A stretch of DNA of 64,000 bases, from the NCBI GenBank assembly GCA_041398905.1, contig JAWKTV010000014.1, positions 62,001 to 126,000 of the forward strand, written 5' to 3'. Below, piece by piece: positions 1 through 7,984 of this stretch. Position 1 is the stretch's first letter; each line of letters opens with the position of its first letter. A program made the position numbers and the translations under genes. This DNA is from JAWKTV01 sp041398905 (GTDB lineage: Bacteria > Planctomycetota > Planctomycetia > Planctomycetales > Planctomycetaceae). The notes under the pieces are model-generated. The model saw only the letters and a program-made list of their open reading frames with translations. It was not told the DNA's origin and made no database searches.

Positions 1-1816
1 CCGCCTCTTGAGCGGAGAGGGCGAGCGCGATCTGCAGCCGGCTGGACTTGGGAACTTTGCGCAACTGTGAAGCGACAGCCAATCGCACCAGTCCGGAAGG
101 ATCGTTGCTGGCGGCGGAGTTAAGGGCCGTCAAATGCTCGGGCTGATGGAGGTCCCGCAGCAGGTACACCGCACCGGCCCGCACGTACTCGCTCTCACTC
201 GTACGGATGAACTCCTGCAGTCGTGATGCCGGCAGGGCGTCGATGACATCCAGCGACCACAGGGCCCGCAAGGTCGTCACCGGCGACTCATTGGCGTCGA
301 GCATCCACTTGAGGGCCGTCCGTGCGGTGGCGAGATCGTCACCGCGAACTTGCCGCTCGTGCAGCACCTGTCGCGCGGTGCGGGCGTACCATTCGCTCGG
401 GTGCCGCTGCAGAGCGACGAGTTGCTCGACCGGCAAGTCGGCGACATCCTTCGCGGCGGTCGCCTGCGGAACCGTCCGCCACTTCTCGCGCCCCCTGGAC
501 GCGTCGACCCCCGGTGCCTCTCGGGCATCGAACTGCCAGCCGGCCATGCCGTCCCAGGTCAGTTTGAAGATGCGGCCGCTGGTGCGATGCACGCCATCGT
601 TCTCATGGCACTCGCCAATGTCCGACCAGTCGGCGAGGTAGATGCCTCCGTCTCGCGCGGCGATGATCTCGACGACGCGGAAGTACGGATCGTCGCTGAA
701 CAGGAAGTCCGGCGCGTGTTTCGCGGTGTAGGAGCAGCCTTCGCGGACAAGCGTCTCGCGGTTGAGCCGGCGACCGTGCAGGTTGGCGGTCAGCAGCGAG
801 CCGCGGTACTCAGCGGGCCACGTGGCGTCACAGTAGACGAGTCCACAGTGCGCGTGCCCGCCGCCCGCTTCGTCGGTTCCTTTCGAGATGCCGATCTTCC
901 GTACGTCGCTCCAGACTTCGCCCGCCTGGAAATGCATGTGGTCCGCCGTCTGGTCGATGAGTTCGTAGGTATGCGGGTTGAAGTCGCTGCCGTACATCCG
1001 CCGCCAGTGGGCTCCCGGCACGACGTGCCAGAGGTGCCCGATGACGGTGTTGATCAGCCAGCATTCGCCGTGGGCATCCCAGTCCATCCCCCACGGGTTC
1101 GTCGTGCCGTGGGCGACCATCTCGAACTCGTGAGTGACCGGATGGAACCTCCAGACGCCACAGCTCACCAGCGTCCGTTCGGACTCCGCAGCTCCTGGAC
1201 GACCAACGACGGAAGTCGCCTGGATGCCGTGCCGCCCGTACAGCCAGCCGTCCGGCCCCCACTTGAGTCCGTTGACGATGTTGTGTCGGATCGAGTCGCC
1301 GTCGAAGCCGTCGAGCATCACGACGGGCTCGCCGTCGGGGATGTCATCGCCGTTGGCATCGGGTATGAACAAGAGGTGCGGGGCACACGTGACCCACACG
1401 CCGCCATGCCCGACCGCGACGCTTGTCAGTTTCTTGCCGGCATCCCAAAAGATCTTGCACACATCGTGCACACCATCCCCGTCGGTATCGTCGAGAATGA
1501 TGACGCGATCCGTGTAGCTGAGGTCATAGTTGAGCTTGGAGTCGGCGTAGGTGTAGTTCTCCGCGACCCATAACCTGCCCCGGGTGTCGGTGCAGATGTC
1601 GATCGGGTTCCGCACATCGGGATCGCCCGCGAACAGCGAGACATGAAAGCCCTCCGGCACCCGAATCGCCTTGAGCGCCTCGGCGTGAGAAAGCGGGGGG
1701 ACGGTCTCGGCCTGCGAATTGGCGTCTACCGGCAAGTCGTCCGCCACGGCAGTTTGGATCGCCAGCAGCGTCACGATCACGGTGGACAGTATTGGCGTGC
1801 ACAAAGCGTTACGCAT
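1..1816 (-). CDS. PVC-type membrane-bound dehydrogenase, 3' end outside window
   Basis: Partial gene: the reading frame is open from an ATG at 1816 to the left edge, giving about 605 residues without the C-terminus. The start is followed by a Sec signal peptide (MRNALCTPILSTVIVTLLAI, then a cleavage region near residue 26). Next comes a beta-propeller of the sorbosone/glucose-dehydrogenase kind, with RLWVAENYTYAD and the acidic repeat DDTDGDGVHD typical of this planctomycete family. After about residue 440 the sequence turns into alpha-helical HEAT-like repeats (LRALWSLDVIDAL, YVRAGAVYLLRDL). Family members usually end in a c-type cytochrome, which would lie beyond the edge. A periplasmic sugar-oxidising role is family inference; the substrate is unknown. 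The opposite strand carries a long open frame that I regard as a shadow. Confidence 0.85.
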   Translation of the reverse strand, partial: MRNALCTPILSTVIVTLLAIQTAVADDLPVDANSQAETVPPLSHAEALKAIRVPEGFHVSLFAGDPDVRNPIDICTDTRGRLWVAENYTYADSKLNYDLSYTDRVIILDDTDGDGVHDVCKIFWDAGKKLTSVAVGHGGVWVTCAPHLLFIPDANGDDIPDGEPVVMLDGFDGDSIRHNIVNGLKWGPDGWLYGRHGIQATSVVGRPGAAESERTLVSCGVWRFHPVTHEFEMVAHGTTNPWGMDWDAHGECWLINTVIGHLWHVVPGAHWRRMYGSDFNPHTYELIDQTADHMHFQAGEVWSDVRKIGISKGTDEAGGGHAHCGLVYCDATWPAEYRGSLLTANLHGRRLNRETLVREGCSYTAKHAPDFLFSDDPYFRVVEIIAARDGGIYLADWSDIGECHENDGVHRTSGRIFKLTWDGMAGWQFDAREAPGVDASRGREKWRTVPQATAAKDVADLPVEQLVALQRHPSEWYARTARQVLHERQVRGDDLATARTALKWMLDANESPVTTLRALWSLDVIDALPASRLQEFIRTSESEYVRAGAVYLLRDLHQPEHLTALNSAASNDPSGLVRLAVASQLRKVPKSSRLQIALALSAQEA

Positions 1817-2043
1817 GGCGGACTCTCGCGGGGCGCGGCGGACGCTGACTGGCAGCGCGATGAAACAGCGATTGGTATAGCCGCCACCGGACACAGGATC
1901 AATCGCGGCTGATTGGTTCGCAAGGCCGCGACGACGACCGGGGATGGAATGGCGAACGCGGGCGCGATCAGGAGCGCATGAATCGTGGAGGTGGTCGCTT
2001 GATTGGGGACTGTCGCGAGATGCCCGAGGTCGACGACGCTGTA

Positions 2044-2071
2044 CCACGGTTCGCGGAGCGAACAGCGTCTA
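2044..2071 (-). repeat. Stop-codon-associated repeat, copy A
   Basis: Read on the minus strand the copy begins TAGACGCTGTTCGC and continues TCCGCGAACCGTGG. Its TAG is the stop of the PmoA-like gene. GTTCGC and GCGAAC around the centre are complementary, so the transcript could fold. Related copies lie at 30192-30219, 50978-51008, 56795-56817 and 60058-60085. Confidence 0.55.
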
Positions 2072-3028
2072 CCGGGCGGGCTGGAAGTCACGGGCCAACT
2101 CATCAGCGACGTCGGCTGGGATCGCGGCGTCGCAGACGAAGTAGCGGTAACGATTGACCAGTTCGACGCCCGGCTCCAGCTTGAATTCGCCAAGCACGCA
2201 CGGCGAGTAGACGAAGTACGGCTTCGTGGGATGCAGCCGGACCGGCTGCGGGGCGCGAAAGTTGTCAACGTGATCAATGACCATTAGCCCGCGGACCTTG
2301 CCGTCGATCGTCCCCTGGGCGGTCACCCAGCCGGGGCGAGTGTGGTTCGCCGCTTTGCGGTCCTTGCCGTCGCTGGTGATGAATGCGAAGTCAGTCCCTT
2401 CCGCGAACCACTCATCGCAACCACGAAACGCCATGCCGCCATAGTGGTACTCGTGGACGGTCAGCGGCACGTCAGCGACGCAGGTCTGCCGGCTCTCGAT
2501 GTCGAACAGATGTCCGCCTTCGTGCGGCTGGATTCGGACCGCCCACAACTCCTTGAGCACCGAAACGGGGCCATCGCTTCCCGTCAGATCGACGTGTCGC
2601 AGCTCGACGGTGAACTCGCCAGCGAGGTCGCCGCTACGGGTCTCGACGACTCGAACATGCTCCACGTTGCCGGCACGGCCGGCCTGATTCCAGAAGTCGA
2701 CCTTGTGGCCGTTAAAGCTGGTGTTCACCCACGCGGAAAAGAGGCCATGTTGATGCGCGTGATCGGCAGGAAAGTCGGCGGTGACGACCTTGCCCTCAGG
2801 CGTCCAGACGGGATGAATGAAACCACTGCGGGCGAAGACCGGATCGATGCCCGCCGGAGGTTGCAGGACGGATTTGTGATACCGCAACACCGGCTTACCG
2901 TGGACGCTGACATCGATCGCATGATCGGTTTCACGGCATTCGACGATCGGAGCATCGACCGCGTGGAGTGACGCGTTCAGCAGCAGGTAGGGGAGAAAGA
3001 TCGCGATGGCAAGTGGCGTGCGCACCAT
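2069..3028 (-). CDS. Secreted PmoA-like (DUF6807) protein
   Basis: A 319-residue protein with a signal peptide (MVRTPLAIAIFLPYLLLNAS, predicted cleavage after HAVDA). The body matches the PmoA/DUF6807 family common in planctomycetes: a beta-rich fold with HAHQHGLFSAWVNTSF around residue 89 and WVTAQGTIDGKVRGL later. The family is annotated 'methane oxygenase PmoA' by old similarity only; there is no evidence for methane oxidation here, and a role in periplasmic carbohydrate metabolism is more likely. It stands alone between the dehydrogenase and a DUF1501 gene, all on the same strand but with gaps of 100-250 bp. Its TAG stop codon is also the first three bases of a dispersed repeat (2044-2071). 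Confidence 0.8.
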   Translation of the reverse strand: MVRTPLAIAIFLPYLLLNASLHAVDAPIVECRETDHAIDVSVHGKPVLRYHKSVLQPPAGIDPVFARSGFIHPVWTPEGKVVTADFPADHAHQHGLFSAWVNTSFNGHKVDFWNQAGRAGNVEHVRVVETRSGDLAGEFTVELRHVDLTGSDGPVSVLKELWAVRIQPHEGGHLFDIESRQTCVADVPLTVHEYHYGGMAFRGCDEWFAEGTDFAFITSDGKDRKAANHTRPGWVTAQGTIDGKVRGLMVIDHVDNFRAPQPVRLHPTKPYFVYSPCVLGEFKLEPGVELVNRYRYFVCDAAIPADVADELARDFQPAR

Positions 3029-3129
3029 GAGTCGATAGCGTTGAACGTTTCTTACCGGGTCTGCTCAGTCGGCAACTGCCGCAAACATTCGGCGAGCGAG
3101 GGATGTGACAAATGCGACAATCCCTGCAC

Positions 3130-4557
3130 TCATGCAATCAGTTCCTCGACCACGTGCCCGTGCACGTCGGTCAGCCGATAGTCGCGACCGGCGTAGCGGT
3201 AGGTGAGGCGTTCATGGTCGAAGCCCAGCAGCTTGAGCAGTGTGGCGTGCAGGTCATGCACGTGCACGCGGTTCTCGACCGCCTGGAAGCCGAACTCGTC
3301 GGTCGCCCCGTAGACCTGGCCGCCCTTCACACCGCCGCCGGCGAGCCACATCGAGAAGCCCCAGTGGTTGTGGTCGCGTCCGTTGATCTTGCCCGCGTTC
3401 GACCCCGGTGTTGGCAGCTCGACGACCGGCGTTCGCCCGAACTCGCCGCCCCACATCACCAGCGTCTCGTCCAGCAGTCCGCGCTGCTTGAGGTCCTTGA
3501 GCAACGCGCCGAGCGGCTTGTCGAGTTCGCCGGCGAGCTTGCGGTGATTGACCTCGAGGTCGTCGTGGTTGTCCCACGGCTGACCCTGACCATGCCAAAG
3601 CTGGATGAACCGTACCCCCCGCTCCACCAGCCGGCGGGCAATGAGGCATTGCCGGCCGTGCACGCCATCGCCGTATGCTTCGCGAATGTGCTGCGGCTCG
3701 CGATTGATGTCGAACGCGTCGACCGCCTCGATCTGCATCCGGTAAGCAAGCTCGAACGACTGAATCCGCGACTCCATCAGCGGATCGTGGCCCCGCACAT
3801 CGAGGTGCTGACGATTGAGCGACTGCAGCAGGTCGAGCTGGTCCCGCTGCACGTCGAGATTCGTCTGCTCGTTGCGAATGTGCTCGATCAACTTGTCAAT
3901 CTCGCGGTGCTGAGTGTTGAGGTACGTCCCCTGATACACCCCCGGCAGAAACGAACTCCGCCAGTTCGCCGTCTCGGTGATTGGCAGACCATTCGGACAC
4001 ATCGCGATGAAGCCAGGCAGGTTCTGGTTCTCCGTACCCAGCCCGTAGGTCACCCAGCTCCCCATGCTCGGTCGACTGAGCCGGCCGTCGCCGCAATTCA
4101 TCAGCATCAGCGATGGCTCGTGATTCGGGACATCCGCGTGCATCGAACGAATGACCGCGATGTCGTCGATCGATTCGGCGACGTGCGAGAACAGCTCGCT
4201 TACTTCGATGCCACTCTCGCCGTACTTCTTGAATTTGAATGGCGAAGGGAGCGCGGCTCCCGTCTTGCGTTCGGTCTTCAGGTTCTCGGTCGGGAGTTCC
4301 TTGCCGGCGTACTTCGCCAGAGCCGGCTTGGGATCGAACGTGTCAACGTGCGACGGCCCGCCGTTACAAAAGATATGAATGACGTGCTTCGCTTTCGCCG
4401 GGAAGTGCGGCTGCCGCGGCGACATCGGCGAGATCGAAGTCGCGTCGGCGGCATGGAGATCGCCGGCGTCATGCAGCAGTCCGGCCAAGCTCGCGGCGCC
4501 GAGTCCCATTCCGGTACGGCGCAACAGGTCACGGCGGGTGAAGAGGGAATTCAGCAT
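3130..4557 (-). CDS. DUF1501 domain protein, Tat-exported
   Basis: The chosen start is the ATG at 4557, giving 475 residues beginning MLNSLFTRRDLLRRTGMG, a twin-arginine signal. Upstream in-frame codons (to 4683) precede the Tat signal and look untranslated. The body is the sulfatase-like DUF1501 fold: HIFCNGGPSHVDTFDPKP near residue 60, MWGGEFGRTPVVELP and GRDHNHWGFSMWLAGGGVKGG towards the end. DUF1501 proteins abound in planctomycetes and usually sit beside DUF1549/DUF1553 cytochrome proteins; no such partner is present here. The biochemical role is unknown; an alkaline-phosphatase-like metal site has been proposed for the clan. Complete length with no visible frameshift. Confidence 0.85.
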   Translation of the reverse strand: MLNSLFTRRDLLRRTGMGLGAASLAGLLHDAGDLHAADATSISPMSPRQPHFPAKAKHVIHIFCNGGPSHVDTFDPKPALAKYAGKELPTENLKTERKTGAALPSPFKFKKYGESGIEVSELFSHVAESIDDIAVIRSMHADVPNHEPSLMLMNCGDGRLSRPSMGSWVTYGLGTENQNLPGFIAMCPNGLPITETANWRSSFLPGVYQGTYLNTQHREIDKLIEHIRNEQTNLDVQRDQLDLLQSLNRQHLDVRGHDPLMESRIQSFELAYRMQIEAVDAFDINREPQHIREAYGDGVHGRQCLIARRLVERGVRFIQLWHGQGQPWDNHDDLEVNHRKLAGELDKPLGALLKDLKQRGLLDETLVMWGGEFGRTPVVELPTPGSNAGKINGRDHNHWGFSMWLAGGGVKGGQVYGATDEFGFQAVENRVHVHDLHATLLKLLGFDHERLTYRYAGRDYRLTDVHGHVVEELIA

Positions 4558-4729
4558 CGGTCCAGGGTGCCTGAGGAAGGCCGGGCGGGTCGGTGGCGGG
4601 AAACGATTACCCCCGCGGTATTCTAACCCAACGCCCGGCCACTGCACACATCTGGATTGGCGAATTCGTCCGATCGTCGCCATCCGCCGCCGGCTTGGCG
4701 ACGGGTGGCAACTCGACGGTACCGAGCGG

Positions 4730-7666
4730 CTACGACCAGTCGAGCGGTCGCTGCCAGGATGTCTTCAGCTCGTCAATGGATTCATCAACGAGCGGCCGTC
4801 CTTCCAGGCTGCTGATCTTCAACCGGCCCGTGGCGTTGACGGTGCCCAGCTTGATCGCGTGCGGAATCGATCGCTCAAACGCGGCCACATTCTCCGGGGT
4901 GACCTCCACCACGAACCGGCTCGGCGTTTCGCTGAACAGCGTGACGGCGTCATCCAGCTTTCCAAAGCCTTCGAGCGAGATATCGGCCCCCAGTCCGCCG
5001 GCGAACGCCATTTCGGCGACCGCGACGGCGAGCCCACCTTCGCTCAAGTCGTGGCAACTGCGAATCAGTCCCGCCCGGATGGCGGCGTGCAGATCGTCGA
5101 AGAGCCGACGGGCCGAAGCGAAATCGACCCTGGTTGCCCCGCCATTGATGTCGCCGGTGACGAGGTCGTAGTGCGTGCCGCCGTTGAAGGCACCGGTCGA
5201 GCCAAGTTGGTACAGGAAGTTGCCTGTCCGTTTGAGGTCCATCGTCACGCAGCACGCGATGTCTTCCACCTGCCCCAGCGCGGTGATGAGCAGCGACGCG
5301 GGGATGGAGATGGTGCGGGACGTTCCTGGCGATGCCATCCCCGGGCTTTGATGTTCGTAGGTGAACTCATTGTTCAGCGAGTCTTTGCCGCTGACGAACG
5401 GGGTACCGTAGGCGATGGCGGTGTCGTGACAGCCCAGTGCCGCCCGCACGAGGGAGCCAAGCGTCTCGGGGCGCTCGGTGTTCCCCCAGCAGAAATTGTC
5501 GAGAATCGCGATGCGGTTCGGATCGGCACCAACGGCGACGCAGTTGCGGACCGCTTCATCAATCGCAGCGGCCGCCATCCAGTACGGGTCGAAGTCCCCG
5601 AGTCGGGGGTTCATTCCGCAGGAGATGACCAGGCCCCTTGGCGAGGACAGATCGGGCTGCACCACGGCCGCGTCGGACGGGCCGTCGCCGGCGACACCGA
5701 CGAGCGGCTTCACCACGCTCCCCGCCTGCACCTCGTGGTCATACTGACGGATGATCCATTCCTTCGAGCAGACGTTGAGCGAGCCGAGGATCGCGTGCAG
5801 CACCTGACCGGGCGATGCCATCGCCGGGCTTTGGCTTCGACCGGAAGTGGCGCTCTTGACGGGCGAGGCTTCCCACACCGCTTCGCGGACGACTGGAGGG
5901 CGACCGTCGTGCAGGAACTGCATCGGAAGATCGCCGACCTGCTGACCTAAATACTTGAGAACGAGCCGGCCCGTCCCTGTGAACTTACCAAGAATGCTCG
6001 CCTCGACCCCTTCCGAGGCACAGAGATCGTGAAACTCCTGCCAATGCTTCTCCGGGACGGCGAGGACCATGCGCTCCTGCGCTTCGCTGATCCAGATTTC
6101 GGTGTAGGAGAGGCCGCTGTACTTGAGCGGGGCCTGATCGAGCCAGACTTCTGCACCAGTCTCTTCGCCCATCTCGCCCACGGCACTGGAGAATCCGCCC
6201 GCTCCACAGTCGGTGATGGCGTGGTAGAGGCCGCGGTCGCGTGCCTCGAGCACGACGTCCATCACCATCTTCTCTGTGATCGCGTTGCCGATCTGCACTG
6301 CCCCGCCGGACAGCTCTTCGCTTTCATGCGTCAACTCGGCGGACGAGAAGGTCGCTCCGTGAATCCCGTCGCGGCCCGTTCGTCCCCCAACCGCCACGAT
6401 GTAATCGCCCACATGCACGTGCTTGTCGCCCTTGCCTTTGGGGATGATCGCGACGTTGCCGCAGTAGACGAGCGGGTTGCCGAGGTAGCGTTCGTCGAAG
6501 TACACCGCCCCGTTGACGGTGGGAATGCCCATGCGGTTGCCGTAGTCGCGAACACCCGAGACGACGCCGTGCATGACGGTCTTCGGGTGCAGCACGCCGG
6601 GGGGGAGCGAGTCATGCGGCGTATCGGGCGGGGCGAAGCAGAAGACATCGGTGTTGCAGACGGGCTTCGCTCCCAGCCCCGTACCCAAGGGGTCGCGAAT
6701 CACGCCGCCCAAGCCGGTGTTCGCGCCGCCGTACGGTTCAAGAGCCGACGGGTGATTGTGCGTCTCGACCTTGATGCAGACGTCGTACTCGTCGTTGAAG
6801 TGAACGATGCCGGCGTTGTCCTTGAAGACGGAGACGCACCAGTCGTTCTGACCGAGTTGCTTGCGGATCGTCTGTGTGGCGGCGAAGACCGTTTCCTTGA
6901 GCATGTTCTCGAACCGGACCTCGCCCCGTTCGGAATCGCGGTAGGCGATGCGGCCCGCGAGTGTCTTGTGCGAGCAGTGTTCGCTCCAGGTCTGGGCGAT
7001 GGTTTCGAGCTCGATGTCGGTCGGGTCGCGGCTTAGTTCGCGAAAGTAGTCGCGAATCGTGCGCATTTCGGCCGGCTGCAGATAGAGTTGCCCTTCTTTG
7101 CTCAACCGCTGGAGCGCCGCGTCATCCATGTCGCGAATCGCGACGTGCTGCAACTGAAACTTGTACTCGGAACCGACGCCGATACCCGTCAGCGACAGCG
7201 GGCCTTCAATGACCTGTTCGATCGCGTCGTTCGAGAGTACCTTACCGGCGAGCCTCTCACGGTCACCGCTCGCGGCCTCGGGGTTGATCCAGTACTTGCG
7301 ACAGGTCGCAACCCGCTCAACCGCGAGGCCCAGACCCTGCAAAGCCTCTTGCGCGGTGTGCCCGACGTTGTCGGTCACGCCCGGTTTGTACAGGACGTTG
7401 AGCAACGTGGACGGCTGAGAATCGTGTGTCGCCTGAGGCGCCGGCAGCGGCCGGATGGTGAACGACTCGGTGACGCTGTCCACAAGCAGCGGGACGGCCG
7501 CTGTCTCGACATCTCGCAGTTCGAGCGTTCCTTCGATGAGGTATGATCGCCCCGCGGCCACCTGCGTGATGGTTTTCGCACCGATCTCCGCGGCGCGCGT
7601 CAGCAGTTCCTGCCCCTCACGATCATGCTCACCGCAGGCCGGACGAATCTCGACTTCCCACAACAT
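4730..7666 (-). CDS. purL: Phosphoribosylformylglycinamidine synthase, PurS-PurL fusion
   Basis: At 978 residues this is longer than small PurL (about 740) and shorter than the large glutaminase-containing PurL (about 1300). It catalyses ATP-dependent conversion of FGAR to FGAM in purine synthesis. The first 150 residues contain PurS-like segments (VLYKPGVTDNVGHTAQEAL, then VATCRKYWI), so PurS is fused to the N-terminus. The AIRS/FGAM core follows, with ETHNHPSALEPYGGANTGLG, FSSAVGEMGEE, SEAQERMVLAVP and SLNVCSKEWIIRQYDHEV. No class I glutaminase domain is present, so a separate PurQ must supply ammonia; it is not in this window. Two short palindromic inserts (minus-strand residues about 611-619 and 772-780) encode QSPAMASPG and QSPGMASPG in loops where I do not expect them. 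The gene is otherwise intact. Confidence 0.93.
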   Translation of the reverse strand: MLWEVEIRPACGEHDREGQELLTRAAEIGAKTITQVAAGRSYLIEGTLELRDVETAAVPLLVDSVTESFTIRPLPAPQATHDSQPSTLLNVLYKPGVTDNVGHTAQEALQGLGLAVERVATCRKYWINPEAASGDRERLAGKVLSNDAIEQVIEGPLSLTGIGVGSEYKFQLQHVAIRDMDDAALQRLSKEGQLYLQPAEMRTIRDYFRELSRDPTDIELETIAQTWSEHCSHKTLAGRIAYRDSERGEVRFENMLKETVFAATQTIRKQLGQNDWCVSVFKDNAGIVHFNDEYDVCIKVETHNHPSALEPYGGANTGLGGVIRDPLGTGLGAKPVCNTDVFCFAPPDTPHDSLPPGVLHPKTVMHGVVSGVRDYGNRMGIPTVNGAVYFDERYLGNPLVYCGNVAIIPKGKGDKHVHVGDYIVAVGGRTGRDGIHGATFSSAELTHESEELSGGAVQIGNAITEKMVMDVVLEARDRGLYHAITDCGAGGFSSAVGEMGEETGAEVWLDQAPLKYSGLSYTEIWISEAQERMVLAVPEKHWQEFHDLCASEGVEASILGKFTGTGRLVLKYLGQQVGDLPMQFLHDGRPPVVREAVWEASPVKSATSGRSQSPAMASPGQVLHAILGSLNVCSKEWIIRQYDHEVQAGSVVKPLVGVAGDGPSDAAVVQPDLSSPRGLVISCGMNPRLGDFDPYWMAAAAIDEAVRNCVAVGADPNRIAILDNFCWGNTERPETLGSLVRAALGCHDTAIAYGTPFVSGKDSLNNEFTYEHQSPGMASPGTSRTISIPASLLITALGQVEDIACCVTMDLKRTGNFLYQLGSTGAFNGGTHYDLVTGDINGGATRVDFASARRLFDDLHAAIRAGLIRSCHDLSEGGLAVAVAEMAFAGGLGADISLEGFGKLDDAVTLFSETPSRFVVEVTPENVAAFERSIPHAIKLGTVNATGRLKISSLEGRPLVDESIDELKTSWQRPLDWS
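5324..5350 (-). repeat. In-frame palindromic insert in purL, copy 2
   Basis: This 27-bp segment reads CAAAGCCCGGGGATGGCATC and onward on the minus strand and encodes QSPGMASPG. It matches 24 of 27 positions of the copy at 5807-5833. The centre CGATGCCATCG-like core is an imperfect inverted repeat. It falls between EFTYEH and the beta strand TISIPASLLITALGQV, a loop in PurL. Confidence 0.6.
5807..5833 (-). repeat. In-frame palindromic insert in purL, copy 1
   Basis: Encodes QSPAMASPG on the minus strand, upstream of LNVCSKEWIIRQYDHEV. The arms CCGGGCGAT and ATCGCCGGG flank GCC with one mismatch. The region before SLNVCSKEW is a linker of variable length in PurL, so an insertion here could be tolerated. 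Confidence 0.6.
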
Positions 7667-7984
7667 GCTGACCGTTCTCCTGAAGAGCCTCTGTGACGTT
7701 CGTGGCGGGCGCCCCGATCACCCGATCTTTCGGTTGCCAGCCATTGCCATGGACACGGCTGGCGTGAGCTGACGCGTTGACTCGCCAACATTGGCCGCCT
7801 GCGACATCGACCGTCGACGGCACCCGCACGCGGATATTAGCGGACCCGTCGCGGGGATGAGAGTGAAGCGGCCGTCGTGAGAAGAACACCCATCAAGGCC
7901 CGCCGTTGACTGCAGCGGGTGTCGCGGCGGAGCAGCCCCGTTCAATGAGAATCTCGTGCCGACCCGCTGGCCACGACGGTGCGA
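7667..7984. other. Intergenic gap, no gene seen
   Basis: About 320 bp separate purL from the membrane-fusion protein gene. Short open frames on both strands have no recognisable motifs. It must contain the purL leader and the end of the upstream transcript, but I see no clear promoter or terminator. Confidence 0.5.

Noticed and set aside
350..1573. 407-residue open frame on the plus strand opposite the dehydrogenase
   Set aside because: It mirrors a clearly coding minus-strand gene, has no family motif, and results from GC-rich codon bias leaving the complementary frame open.
3112..4626. 504-residue plus-strand open frame opposite the DUF1501 gene
   Set aside because: Same antisense effect; the minus strand encodes a complete Tat-exported DUF1501 protein.
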